DNA of 15,254 bases from Brevibacillus sp. (GCA_029240815.1 JARDZO010000122.1:1-15254); one strand, 5' to 3'; numbered from the stretch's first letter, positions 1 to 6,973 are shown. The notes: generated from the sequence alone by a model not told the origin. Numbers and translations are program-made.

Positions 1-543
1 TTCACTCGTTTTTGCTTGCTCGTTCACCTCAAAAGTTGAAGTTGCTTGCACCGCATCCCCATTGGACATATCGATAAAGCAGAGTGGCGGGAACAGAACG
101 CACCACCAATTTTGCCCCTTTGCTTCCCCGATTTGTACGCGCAGCGCTTTGTAATTACCTGCCGGGTAGACGTAGGAGCCATACAGTTTTGTCGGGAATG
201 GAACCTGACCGAAATCAACCACTGCCTGATAGGAAAAACCGCGGTCGCGAATCGTTTGATCCACCACTTGCTGCATCACGGGCAGATTGGCGGCCATCAC
301 CTTTTCCGCCTCTTCAAATGATCCGATGTCTTTTGCCCACTTATCCATTTGCGCGATGAGCGCGTCACGCACTTCCCGCTTTAGCCACTGATCCTGAAAG
401 GAATCGCTGTTGGCAATGATCCGCAGACGAATTGATTCTTGAGGGATCGGCCCATTATCCATCACATTGGCCGAAGTAAGCTGTCCCTCCCAGCTCATCA
501 TTAGCATCAATACACAAAATACCATCAACACTGTCCGTTTCAT
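1..543 (-). CDS. spoIIR: Stage II sporulation protein R, 5' part (runs off the window)
   Basis: The first 181 codons of an open frame read leftward past base 1, so the C-terminus is missing (the B. subtilis protein is a little over 220 residues). The start is ATG at 543-541, preceded by an AGAGGGAG ribosome site about 8 bases upstream. Residues 1-25 form a Sec signal peptide (MKRTVLMVFCVLMLMM core). The mature part begins with the family's signature, IPQESIRLRIIANSD, followed by DQWLKREVRDALI. In the known family SpoIIR is made in the forespore under sigma-F, is secreted into the intermembrane space and triggers SpoIIGA to process pro-sigma-E in the mother cell. The position downstream of prfA-prmC matches B. 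subtilis. I could not find a convincing sigma-F promoter in the 131 bases before it. The identification is strong; only the C-terminus is unseen. Confidence 0.93.
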   Translation of the reverse strand, partial: MKRTVLMVFCVLMLMMSWEGQLTSANVMDNGPIPQESIRLRIIANSDSFQDQWLKREVRDALIAQMDKWAKDIGSFEEAEKVMAANLPVMQQVVDQTIRDRGFSYQAVVDFGQVPFPTKLYGSYVYPAGNYKALRVQIGEAKGQNWWCVLFPPLCFIDMSNGDAVQATSTFEVNEQAKTSE

Positions 544-650
544 ATGCAACCGCTCCCTCTATACTGTGCTTTTTACGTCTCTCTTTTTCTCTATAGCATC
601 AGTATGGGCAGAAGGTTCTGAATTCAAACATCAATTAGAAAAACGTATAG

Positions 651-683
651 CAAAAAGGCGAGACGAGCGGGCACTTATCGTCT
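651..683 (-). terminator. Possible weak intrinsic terminator at the end of prmC
   Basis: On the minus strand AGACGA (683-678) can pair with TCGTCT (666-661) around an 11-base loop, followed by CGCC and five T (656-652). The left arm is made of the last two arginine codons of prmC and the stop lies in the loop. The stem is only 6 bp and the T run starts a few bases late, so it would be leaky at best. It would separate prmC from spoIIR. Confidence 0.35.
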
Positions 684-1565
684 GACACCGATAACTACCC
701 GTTCGATTCCCGCCAAATCAGAAACAATATGCACCTCGTCAATCACACCGGAAGCCATCATCAGATCAGCTACATCACGCGCCTGATGAATACCCACTTC
801 ATAGGCGACAAGCGCTCTCGATCTCAGCACGTCTGGCAGCGCCTCGCACAAGCGGCGATAGCAATCCAAGCCATCCATACCTCCATCCAAGGCCAACCGC
901 GGCTCATGCTCGAGCACCTCGGCGTCTAGCTCGTCTACATCCGTGCTCGGGATATAAGGTGGATTGGAAACAAGGATATCCACTTGCTCGGCTGCCGTGA
1001 GTAACGGCTGTACCAGATCCCCTTGCAAAAAGCGTATCTGTGCACCCAGTCGTTCGGCGTTTTCTTTTGCGATAGCCGTCGCATCTGGAGAAAGGTCAAC
1101 AGTCGTGACGTTCCAGCCCGGTCGTTCACAAGCAAGCGTAATACAAATAGCTCCGCTCCCCGTTCCGATATCGGCTACTTCCAGACTACGACTGTCTTGC
1201 CACAGCTTTTCTGCATGTAAGATCACCTGCTCTACCAGTATCTCGGTTTCAGGTCGAGGAATCAGCACCCCAGGCCGTACGGCGAAAGGACGTCCGTAAA
1301 ACTCCTGGGAACCAAACATGTACTGCAACGGTTCGTGCTGGGCACGCCGCTGGAGCAACTGATCCAATCGTTCAATCGTCTCTGGAGTGATAGGATCCAT
1401 CATGGAAATCAGAAATCGCGTGCGATCCCAGTCCAGGCAATGCCGAATCAACAGCTCCGCTTCAAACACGGGATCTTTGGCCTCGTTCTCGCGTAAAAAG
1501 GAAGAAGCCCGTGTCAGGGCTTCTCGAATCGTCGTGACATCAGACCAATCAAGCTGTGTTTGCAT
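675..1565 (-). CDS. prmC: Peptide chain release factor N5-glutamine methyltransferase
   Basis: A 296-residue protein, normal for PrmC/HemK. It transfers a methyl group from S-adenosylmethionine to the glutamine of the GGQ motif of release factors in the cytoplasm, which improves peptide release. An N-terminal helical substrate-binding domain covers about residues 1-90. A Rossmann methyltransferase domain follows, with the SAM-binding loop DIGTGSGAI at 132-140 and the catalytic NPPY motif at 201-204, diagnostic of N5-glutamine methyltransferases. The start is ATG at 1565-1563. It lies inside the 3' end of prfA, overlapping it by 17 bases in another frame, so enzyme and substrate are almost certainly translationally coupled. 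Nothing looks damaged. Confidence 0.97.
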   Translation of the reverse strand: MQTQLDWSDVTTIREALTRASSFLRENEAKDPVFEAELLIRHCLDWDRTRFLISMMDPITPETIERLDQLLQRRAQHEPLQYMFGSQEFYGRPFAVRPGVLIPRPETEILVEQVILHAEKLWQDSRSLEVADIGTGSGAICITLACERPGWNVTTVDLSPDATAIAKENAERLGAQIRFLQGDLVQPLLTAAEQVDILVSNPPYIPSTDVDELDAEVLEHEPRLALDGGMDGLDCYRRLCEALPDVLRSRALVAYEVGIHQARDVADLMMASGVIDEVHIVSDLAGIERVVIGVRR

Positions 1566-2625
1566 GGCTTTTCAACAACTCCGTCTGTTCATGCATGATC
1601 AGGTTGTCGATCACTTCATCCAGCTCGCCTTCGAGAACCGATTCCAAACGGTGCAACGTCAGGCCGATACGGTGGTCGGTTACACGGCTTTGTGGATAAT
1701 TGTAAGTACGAATACGCTCACTGCGGTCACCAGTACCCACCAAGCTCTTGCGATTGGCATCTACTTCGGCGTTTTGCTGCTGCATGTAAAAATCGTACAG
1801 ACGAGCACGCAATACACGCAATGCTTTATCTTTGTTGGAGTGCTGAGACTTCTCGTCCTGACAGGAAACCATGATGCCTGTAGGAAGATGGGTTACACGA
1901 ACGGCAGACTTGGTGGTATTAACACTCTGTCCGCCAGCACCACTAGAACAGAAGGTGTCGATACGGATATCTTTGTCGTGTACTTCTACTTCGACTTCTT
2001 CTGCTTCCGGGAGTACCAGAACTGTCGCCGTAGAGGTATGGATGCGCCCGCCGGACTCTGTAGCCGGAATACGCTGTACGCGGTGAGCTCCGCTTTCGAA
2101 CTTCATTTTGCTATAAGCGCCGCGACCGCTAAGCGAGAAGACGATTTCCTTGTATCCACCGATATCGGTAGGGCTTGCTTCCAATACTTCGATCTTGAAG
2201 CCGTTACGCTCGGCAAAACGAGTGTACATACGGAACAGTACCGCTGCAAACAAGGCAGCCTCGTCTCCGCCTGCTGCACCACGCACCTCGACGATGACGT
2301 TCTTTTCATCGTTTGGATCTTTTGGCAGCAACAGGATTTTCAAGCGGTCTTCCAATTTTTCCTTACGCGAAGCCAATTCGCTGATTTCCAGCTTGACCAT
2401 TTCACGCATTTCATCGTCCAGTTTTTCTTCCAGCATGGCCTTGGCATCATCCATCTGGGATATCACTGATTTATATTCACGGTAGGTCGTCACGGTTTCT
2501 TCCAGGGAAGACTGTTCCTTGGACAATTCACGCAAGCGTTTTGTATCACTAATGACGTCGGGGTCACATAGGAGATTGGTCACTTCTTCAAAACGCTCTT
2601 CAACTGCGGATAAGCGTGTAAACAC
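1549..2625 (-). CDS. prfA: Peptide chain release factor 1 (RF1)
   Basis: A 358-residue class I release factor that recognises UAA and UAG in the ribosomal A site and triggers hydrolysis of peptidyl-tRNA. The stop-codon recognition tripeptide is PAT at 187-189 (in [10 protein letters not shown]), which marks it as RF1 rather than RF2 (SPF). The catalytic GGQ is at 231-233. Length is as expected. The start is GTG at 2625-2623, placed 6 bases after a GGGGTGA ribosome site; there is no better ATG nearby. The gene has its own near-consensus sigma-A promoter about 55 bases upstream and overlaps prmC, whose product methylates the glutamine of this GGQ. Confidence 0.98.
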   Translation of the reverse strand: MFTRLSAVEERFEEVTNLLCDPDVISDTKRLRELSKEQSSLEETVTTYREYKSVISQMDDAKAMLEEKLDDEMREMVKLEISELASRKEKLEDRLKILLLPKDPNDEKNVIVEVRGAAGGDEAALFAAVLFRMYTRFAERNGFKIEVLEASPTDIGGYKEIVFSLSGRGAYSKMKFESGAHRVQRIPATESGGRIHTSTATVLVLPEAEEVEVEVHDKDIRIDTFCSSGAGGQSVNTTKSAVRVTHLPTGIMVSCQDEKSQHSNKDKALRVLRARLYDFYMQQQNAEVDANRKSLVGTGDRSERIRTYNYPQSRVTDHRIGLTLHRLESVLEGELDEVIDNLIMHEQTELLKSHANTA

Positions 2626-2676
2626 TGTACTTCACCCCAATCGTAAAGAATACAAAAATACAATCATAACAGATAA

Positions 2677-2705
2677 ATTATAGGAGGAAACATGAAATAA
2701 GTCAA
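2677..2705 (-). promoter_or_regulatory. Sigma-A promoter of prfA-prmC
   Basis: The -35 box TTGACT (2705-2700) and the -10 box TATAAT (2682-2677) are separated by exactly 17 bases. This is one mismatch from consensus and is the strongest promoter visible in the window. Expected initiation near 2670 gives a leader of about 45 bases before the GTG start of prfA. No leader structure stands out. Confidence 0.85.
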
Positions 2706-2743
2706 AGCGCATTATTTTACTGGGAAAAGGATTCCATAGATGC

Positions 2744-2770
2744 AAAAACAGGCCCGGCGATGCCGAGCCT
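2744..2770 (-). terminator. Intrinsic terminator after the YhcN-like lipoprotein gene
   Basis: On the minus strand AGGCTCGGC (2770-2762) pairs with GCCGGGCCT (2758-2750), a 9-bp stem with one G-T pair and a three-base loop. One base and then five T follow (2748-2744). It lies about 45 bases after the lipoprotein stop and upstream of the prfA promoter, so it separates the two units. On the plus strand the stem is followed by only four T. Confidence 0.85.
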
Positions 2771-2812
2771 TTTCGCTTGATCCGCACCGCAGTTGCACAA
2801 CTGACACAGATG

Positions 2813-3310
2813 CTAGCGATGAAAACCTTCGTTTGAGGTTACATGGAAATCGTAGCGAGGTATTTTCTGCTTCAGTCCTGTAATAACCTCTTTTTCGATC
2901 GTCCGCGCTTGGTTAGCTGTGATGTTATGCACCAGATCAAGAGTAACATATGCGTTACCGCCGTTCAGTGTGATACGTGCATTCTCTACGCCTGGCACAG
3001 ATTTGGCCATCATCTCCATATTGTTCAGATCGACCTGGGATCCACGCGTTTGGTTATGTCCAATAATCAGATTTGGATTCTGGTTTCGTCCCATCAGCCC
3101 GTCCCGATCTTCAGTCGGAGTCGCAGGACGATGAATGGTATCGCCACTTGTCTCCCCTTTAATCGCGGTATTGTGCTGTCGATCCAGGTTTTGGGTTCCG
3201 TAGCCCTTCTCCTGTGTCATGGTTCGATTGCATCCGGTAGTCAGCACGGAAGCAAGGGCAGCCACACAAAGCACCGCCATCGAGCTTTTCCAAATGGGCA
3301 AGCGTCGCAT
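2813..3310 (-). CDS. YhcN/YlaJ-family sporulation lipoprotein
   Basis: A 165-residue secreted protein starting at ATG 3310-3308, 7 bases after a strong AGGAGGTGG ribosome site. The N-terminus has positive charges (MRRLPIWK), a hydrophobic stretch (residues 10-25) and a lipobox-like TTGC with Cys27 as the lipidated residue. The residue at -3 is Thr rather than Leu/Val/Ile, so the lipobox is imperfect. Residues 28-95 are polar and low in complexity (linker). The C-terminal 70 residues, with VPGVENARITLNGGNAYVTL, match the YhcN/YlaJ domain found in spore lipoproteins of Bacillus, whose members occur at the inner spore membrane and affect spore germination or outgrowth. The exact role is unknown. 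It follows tdk by 86 bases with no terminator between, so it could be read from tdk; no clear sporulation promoter is seen. It ends before a good terminator. Confidence 0.85.
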   Translation of the reverse strand: MRRLPIWKSSMAVLCVAALASVLTTGCNRTMTQEKGYGTQNLDRQHNTAIKGETSGDTIHRPATPTEDRDGLMGRNQNPNLIIGHNQTRGSQVDLNNMEMMAKSVPGVENARITLNGGNAYVTLDLVHNITANQARTIEKEVITGLKQKIPRYDFHVTSNEGFHR

Positions 3311-3396
3311 GAAAAAGCCACCTCCTGTTTTGCCTTAGTCTGCGCATCGCTTCGGATGCTCATGCACGGGCGAACAGGTGTGGCACGTAACCACAA

Positions 3397-3987
3397 TCAA
3401 TCTTCTTTCCGTTCCAGACTGGCTGGCGGATGGTAGTAATGACGTCGACAGACACTGCTGTAAGTATCATTTCCAGCAATTTCAATCGTCTCTCCGCTAT
3501 AGACAGGCTTTCCATTTTTAAACTTGAGGATATGAGTCGCCTTTTTATTGCAGTAGACGCAGACGGTTTTAATTTCTTCTACCTTATCTGCCTCACACAG
3601 CAACGCTGCACTTCCCGGGAAAAGCTCGTTTTTAAAGTTTTTCAACAGCCCGTAGACGATCACAGGAATCCCGAGCTCGTCCACAATCGCCACCAGTTGC
3701 TCGACATGATGCTTGCCAATAAACTGAGCTTCATCCACAAGCACACAATGCGGCTTTCGTTCCTCCGCTGCGACGGTTTCATACAGATTGGTTTCTTCTG
3801 TAATCGGATAGGCTTCCCGACTGATCCCCACACGCGAAGCCACTTTCCCCACTCCAAAGCGGTCGTCGACTGCCGGAGTAAACACCATCACTTTTTTTCC
3901 TGATTGCTCGTAGTTATGAGCGACTGTCAAAAGCTGAATCGATTTGGAAGCGTTCATTGCTCCATAGCGAAAGTAAAGTTGTGCCAC
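3397..3987 (-). CDS. tdk: Thymidine kinase
   Basis: This enzyme phosphorylates thymidine to dTMP with ATP (pyrimidine salvage, cytoplasm). I place the start at GTG 3987-3985, giving 196 residues beginning MAQLYFRYGAMN, because an AAGGGAG ribosome site lies 8 bases upstream. A TTG seven codons earlier (4008) keeps the frame open but would put the ribosome site inside the coding region. The P-loop is GAMNASKS at residues 9-16, with Lys15 but Ser14 where Gly is usual. The Walker B/catalytic segment is VLVDEAQF (Asp85, Glu86). Zinc ligands are Cys143, Cys146, Cys180 and His183. The sequence resembles the E. coli enzyme (LYF, AMNA, DDRFG.GKV.SR) more than B. subtilis Tdk. A decayed photolyase fragment ends 28 bases upstream. 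No clear promoter was found. Confidence 0.95.
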   Translation of the reverse strand: MAQLYFRYGAMNASKSIQLLTVAHNYEQSGKKVMVFTPAVDDRFGVGKVASRVGISREAYPITEETNLYETVAAEERKPHCVLVDEAQFIGKHHVEQLVAIVDELGIPVIVYGLLKNFKNELFPGSAALLCEADKVEEIKTVCVYCNKKATHILKFKNGKPVYSGETIEIAGNDTYSSVCRRHYYHPPASLERKED

Positions 3988-4015
3988 GTTTCTATCTCCC
4001 TTTATCAAGAAGTGA

Positions 4016-4290
4016 TTACTCTGTCTTTGTCAGATGACGATCTTTGGCCTCCTGAAATAGAGACAGAGCGAGCTTCCTTCTTTGCGTATGGTCCACGCAC
4101 GGAGGCGGTTTTTTCAGACCGATGACGCATCCCGTTTGCTCTTGTAAACTCTGCGGCATTTCCCACGGTTTATGGATATATTGTAGTGGTACTTACTGCA
4201 GCTCGGGAAGATATTTTTTTACAAAAGCCCCATCCGAGTCAAATGCTATCCATTCACAATAGCGCTATATGAGTAAGTAAAAGATCCGGA
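4016..4290 (-). pseudogene. phrB: C-terminal relic of a DNA photolyase (cryptochrome/photolyase family)
   Basis: No intact gene lies between rpmE and tdk, but one minus-strand frame reads as the end of a photolyase. From 4243 it gives FDSDGAFVKKYLPELQ, a TAA stop (4195-4193), then VPLQYIHKPWEMPQSL, and from 4126 IGLKKPPPCVDHTQRRK with a final TAA at 4018-4016. This matches the conserved tail of CPD photolyases (FDPDG..I..YLPEL..VP..YIH.PW, then YP.PIVDH...R..AL..Y). Further upstream CGG ATC TTT (RIF, 4288-4280) probably corresponds to the conserved RIFNP motif, and a TAG (4267-4265) sits where a Gln codon is expected. The flavin and antenna domains, about 400 residues, are absent: the rpmE terminator begins directly beside the relic. 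There are two in-frame stops, no start codon and no ribosome site, so it should be inactive. Family assignment is from memory of the motifs. Confidence 0.8.
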
Positions 4291-4291
4291 G

Positions 4292-4325
4292 AAAAACAAA
4301 ACCAGGCAGATTGCTCTACCTGGTT
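4292..4325 (-). terminator. Intrinsic terminator of rpmE
   Basis: On the minus strand AACCAGGTAGA (4325-4315) pairs with TCTGCCTGGTT (4310-4300) over 11 bp with one G-T pair. The loop is GCAA, a stabilising GNRA tetraloop, and a T-rich tail with five consecutive T follows (to 4292). It lies 17 bases after the rpmE stop and abuts the photolyase relic. Confidence 0.92.
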
Positions 4326-4342
4326 GCTCCAATCCTTTCCGA

Positions 4343-4543
4343 TTAGGAAAGATTGTATTTGCGTTTGAAACGGTCTACACGGCCGCCAGCGTCAACGAAT
4401 TTTTGTTTACCGGTGAAGAAAGGATGGCAGTTGGAGCAGATCTCCACTTTCAGCGCTTGCTTCACAGAACCGGATTCAAACTCGTTACCGCATGCACATG
4501 TTACCTTCACAGTGTTGTACTGTGGATGAATACCTTGTTTCAT
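4343..4543 (-). CDS. rpmE: Large ribosomal subunit protein bL31 (zinc-binding form)
   Basis: A 66-residue ribosomal protein of the 50S subunit, which contributes to the bridge with the 30S head. The start is ATG 4543-4541 ([10 protein letters not shown]), 7 bases after an AGAGGTG site. The open frame extends 28 codons further upstream, but that part is not L31-like and lies in the leader. It carries the four-cysteine pattern CAC near residues 16-18 and CSNC near 37-40, that is, the zinc-containing C+ form, which in Bacillus is exchanged for a zinc-free paralogue under zinc starvation. The [20 protein letters not shown] segment is typical. It has its own promoter (4607-4635) and terminator (4292-4325), so it is a single-gene unit. 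Confidence 0.97.
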   Translation of the reverse strand: MKQGIHPQYNTVKVTCACGNEFESGSVKQALKVEICSNCHPFFTGKQKFVDAGGRVDRFKRKYNLS

Positions 4544-4606
4544 CTCAATGCACCTCTTTCCGCCCTGAATCGTTTGCCGAAACAGAGTTATATAAACACA
4601 TAAAAA

Positions 4607-4635
4607 ATAGTAGCACGCCGTCCGCACAAATGCAA
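4607..4635 (-). promoter_or_regulatory. Sigma-A promoter of rpmE
   Basis: The -35 box TTGCAT (4635-4630) and the -10 box TACTAT (4612-4607) are 17 bases apart. Initiation near 4600 gives a leader of about 57 bases. The -35 box lies just after the stop of the radical SAM gene, in the loop of a GCCGTC/GACGGC inverted repeat (4617-4622 and 4642-4647). Confidence 0.7.
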
Positions 4636-4647
4636 CTGGTAGACGGC

Positions 4648-5913
4648 TTAGGCCATGTTTTTCCTGCGTCGCAGCTGCTCCGGAGGAATGTGTGTAAACG
4701 ACCCGATCACAACATCTGGCAGCTCTTCCTGATAGATCTCAATGGCTTGCTTCATCCCAAACACTTCACCCTGAGCCTTCGGAATCATCGACAAGTAGCT
4801 CTCCGGATCAATGTTTAGGTTGCGCATCTGGATCAGTTTGATTCCTGTTCTGCGGATGAAGGTAATCATTGCTTCCATCTCTTCTTCACGGTCAAAAACA
4901 CCCGGGAAACACAAGTAATTGATGGAAGTATATACTCCTTTGGAAGCTGCATACTCGGCAGAACGCGCCACATTTTCCAAGGTGTAGTTGCGCGGTCGAT
5001 AGTACGCGTTATAATGCTCATCGATCGCGCTGATAATACTGACCCGCATCAGATCAAGCCCTGCGTCCACGATCCCTTTGATATGGTCAGTCAGGCCTGC
5101 GTTGGTGTTGATATTGATGTAGCCCATATCCGTCTGCTCCCGTACGCGACGCATCGCCGGAACAATGATGGATGCCATCGTGGAAGGTTCCCCTTCACAG
5201 CCTTGTCCAAAACTGATGATGCTCTCCGGATCCTGCAGGTGATGAAGCATAACTTCCACCAGCTCATCCTCTGTTGGCTTGAAGTTCATCCGCGTCTGCG
5301 GAGACGGGAAGCCGCTGTCTTCGGGCTGCTCGGAAATACAGCCGTAGCAGCCAGCATTACAGGTATAAGAAACCGGCAAGCTTCCTTCCCAGCGATGGAA
5401 GAAGTTATTGGAAGCCGTCAGACATTCATACTCCAGCGCACAATGAGATAGATGGTTCAAAATCCGGTTCTGCGGAAACTGCTCCAACGTTTTCTCCACG
5501 CGCTGACGTAGCTCGTCCATAGGGAAGTTGAGTGGATCCCATTTATAGATGTCGTCACTCGCCCGTCCCGCTACCCAGAAACTTCCATCCTTCCAAACAA
5601 CTGCGGAATAACCGAAAAGAGGCAGCTTGCTATCCTTGTTTGATTTCACATATCCAGGAAGCAGCAACCGCGTAATTCCTTGAGGAACAAGTGCTCCCAC
5701 CGCCGTGCAACCGTCCAGCTTTACCATTTCACCCGTATCCGGGTCCATCCCGATTGGTACGGTATCTGGCAAGCTGACCAAGGTTGCTCCTTCCGGCAGC
5801 GGAATCAGCTCTTCCTCCAGAATTTCAGTCAATATATCACCGTTACGTGCCACCGACAGCAAGCCGGGGTGGTCGTACACATTACCTTTTTCATCTGCGT
5901 ACACTAAATACAT
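4648..5913 (-). CDS. Uncharacterised radical SAM protein with a beta-rich N-terminal domain
   Basis: A 421-residue soluble protein that I cannot assign to a named function. Residues 1-130 are an N-terminal region rich in predicted beta strands (with [23 protein letters not shown] near 99-121). The radical SAM core starts near 180: [11 protein letters not shown] carries the [4Fe-4S] cysteines Cys185, Cys189 and Cys192 in the canonical CX3CX2C spacing. GQGCEGEPS (237-244) fits the SAM-contacting GGEP motif, and NINTNAG (268-273) and RVSIISAI (290-297) are typical barrel strands. Additional cysteines occur at 69, 158, 164, 239 and 335, but I see no clear SPASM or second-cluster signature. Such enzymes cleave SAM to a 5'-deoxyadenosyl radical; the substrate here is unknown. 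The start is ATG 5913-5911 after GTGAGG. It has its own sigma-A promoter and no obvious partner gene nearby. Confidence 0.85.
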   Translation of the reverse strand: MYLVYADEKGNVYDHPGLLSVARNGDILTEILEEELIPLPEGATLVSLPDTVPIGMDPDTGEMVKLDGCTAVGALVPQGITRLLLPGYVKSNKDSKLPLFGYSAVVWKDGSFWVAGRASDDIYKWDPLNFPMDELRQRVEKTLEQFPQNRILNHLSHCALEYECLTASNNFFHRWEGSLPVSYTCNAGCYGCISEQPEDSGFPSPQTRMNFKPTEDELVEVMLHHLQDPESIISFGQGCEGEPSTMASIIVPAMRRVREQTDMGYININTNAGLTDHIKGIVDAGLDLMRVSIISAIDEHYNAYYRPRNYTLENVARSAEYAASKGVYTSINYLCFPGVFDREEEMEAMITFIRRTGIKLIQMRNLNIDPESYLSMIPKAQGEVFGMKQAIEIYQEELPDVVIGSFTHIPPEQLRRRKNMA

Positions 5914-5944
5914 GGGAAAATCGCCTCACTTCTTTGCTTTGCCC

Positions 5945-5973
5945 ATTGTAACGCATTGAAAAAGCAATGTAAA
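5945..5973 (-). promoter_or_regulatory. Sigma-A promoter of the radical SAM gene
   Basis: TTTACA (5973-5968) and TACAAT (5950-5945) are separated by 17 bases, each box close to consensus. Initiation near 5938 leaves a leader of about 25 bases with the GTGAGG ribosome site. The spacer contains a small CATTG/CAATG inverted repeat. It lies just after the stop of the M23 gene, which has no terminator of its own. Confidence 0.75.
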
Positions 5974-5983
5974 TTGTGAAGGG

Positions 5984-6883
5984 TTACCTGCCGAGGTATG
6001 GGAGCGGGTTGATCGGCACGTCGTCCTGCCGTACCTCAAAGTGCAAGTGGTACCCCGTGGAGTCGCCAGTCTGTCCCATAAACCCGAGCATGTCGCCCGT
6101 TCCTACCGATTGACCAGGAGCGACAATAATGCTGCGCATATGTGCATAGAACGTTTGCAATCCGTCCCCGTGATCAAGCACCACCATCCGCCCGTAACCA
6201 GATCGATTGCTCCCCGCCTCGATTACAACCCCGGATTTGGCTGCATATATTGGTGCTTTGGCCTCGTTTTCATTCCACAGGTCTACCCCTTTGTGAGCTT
6301 TTCCCCAGCGTACCCCGAATCCACTCGTGATCGTTGCACCTTTCACCGGCCATTCCATTCGTTCCCGGACGCGCCCAATCACATTTCTGCTCGCTGCCTG
6401 AGATGTATTTCGTTTTTGCTGCAAGTCTTCTGCCTGCAACGGTCGATCCGCGATAATGGGGACATACACGACCTGTCCCACATAAAGGTTGTCCGACAGC
6501 CACTTGAGCAAAGGATTACGATCTACCAACAGTTCCCTGCTGACACCGTATCGTGTCGATATGTAGTTGAGTGTTTCTCCGCGTTTGACGATATGCTTCA
6601 CTTCATCCCGACTGATGATCAGCTTCATCCCGACTCCAACAAAATTGGGATTATTGATCTTGTTCATTTCGACCAGCTTTCTCAATGTAAGTCCATACCG
6701 ATTGGCAATGTCCGAGAGGGTATCCCCCTGGTTCACGGCATACACCATGACACTATTTTTTGATGGCGCATCGGATTTAGCCAAGCTCGCATAAGGATTG
6801 AATGCTTGAAACAAGGTCTGTTCCACGACCACCCTTTTGGCTTCCTCCGGGCTCCCTATGTGAGCTGGTTGCACGTAATCCAC
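5984..6883 (-). CDS. LysM-domain M23 family metallopeptidase, no visible signal peptide
   Basis: A 299-residue protein with two LysM domains (about 46-90 and 96-142; YAVNQGDTLSDIANRYGLT, HIVKRGETLNYISTRYGVS), which bind peptidoglycan. A linker (about 145-175) and an M23 (lysostaphin-like) endopeptidase domain (about 180-297) follow. The zinc site is complete: His197 and Asp201 in HKGVD, and His281 in HLHFEVR, with His248 in YAHM as catalytic histidine. It should cut peptide cross-links in the wall. The start is GTG 6883-6881, 6 bases after GGGGGAG. An in-frame TAG 11 codons upstream rules out a longer form. The N-terminus (MDYVQPAHIGSPEEAK) is neither a signal peptide nor a membrane anchor, which is odd for a wall hydrolase. 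It sits between rho and the radical SAM gene. Confidence 0.88.
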   Translation of the reverse strand: MDYVQPAHIGSPEEAKRVVVEQTLFQAFNPYASLAKSDAPSKNSVMVYAVNQGDTLSDIANRYGLTLRKLVEMNKINNPNFVGVGMKLIISRDEVKHIVKRGETLNYISTRYGVSRELLVDRNPLLKWLSDNLYVGQVVYVPIIADRPLQAEDLQQKRNTSQAASRNVIGRVRERMEWPVKGATITSGFGVRWGKAHKGVDLWNENEAKAPIYAAKSGVVIEAGSNRSGYGRMVVLDHGDGLQTFYAHMRSIIVAPGQSVGTGDMLGFMGQTGDSTGYHLHFEVRQDDVPINPLPYLGR

Positions 6884-6918
6884 AGAAGACTCCCCCTTCG
6901 TTCGATTTTCTATTCCCT

Positions 6919-6948
6919 ACGGTATGCCTAAAGGCAAAAAAAAATGAC
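6919..6948 (-). promoter_or_regulatory. Candidate sigma-E-like promoter of the M23 gene, overlapping the rho terminator
   Basis: GTCATTTT (6948-6941) and CATACCGT (6926-6919) are 14 bases apart and resemble the mother-cell sigma-E boxes (ATATT-type -35, CATACA.T -10). The -35 falls in the base of the rho terminator and its T run. Because the terminator isolates the M23 gene from rho, some promoter is expected here, but this match is imperfect and partly built from a T run. Confidence 0.25.
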
Positions 6949-6973
6949 GGTGAGTCATCAAGAACTCACCGTC
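6936..6973 (-). terminator. Intrinsic terminator of the fbaA-rho unit
   Basis: On the minus strand GACGGTGAGT (6973-6964) pairs perfectly with ACTCACCGTC (6955-6946), 10 bp, with an 8-base loop, followed by A and nine T (6944-6936). The left arm is coding sequence: the rho stop codon (6960-6958) lies in the loop. Confidence 0.93.

Noticed and set aside
544..674. Search for a sigma-F promoter before spoIIR
   Set aside because: TATA-like pieces (GCTATA, GTTTGAATT) do not combine into sigma-F boxes with proper spacing, so none is reported.
1387..2469. A 360-codon plus-strand open frame opposite prfA, and similar long frames opposite glpX (8331-9248) and fbaA (11245-12249)
   Set aside because: They lie entirely antisense to well-conserved genes, have no ribosome sites, unnatural residue composition and no recognisable domain. 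They arise from codon bias on the coding strand.
4047..4112. Plus-strand GCCTCC/GGAGGC pairing followed by GG and six T, terminator-like
   Set aside because: The loop is about 48 bases, no plus-strand gene precedes it, and the segment is part of the photolyase relic.
4016..4159. A 47-codon small protein gene starting at ATG 4159 upstream of tdk
   Set aside because: The sequence is explained as the photolyase tail, the ATG codes the Met of the PWEMP motif, and there is no properly spaced ribosome site.
4343..4627. A longer L31 reading frame with a 28-residue N-terminal extension
   Set aside because: The extension covers the promoter -10 region and leader; the family starts at MKQGIHP, which has its own ribosome site.
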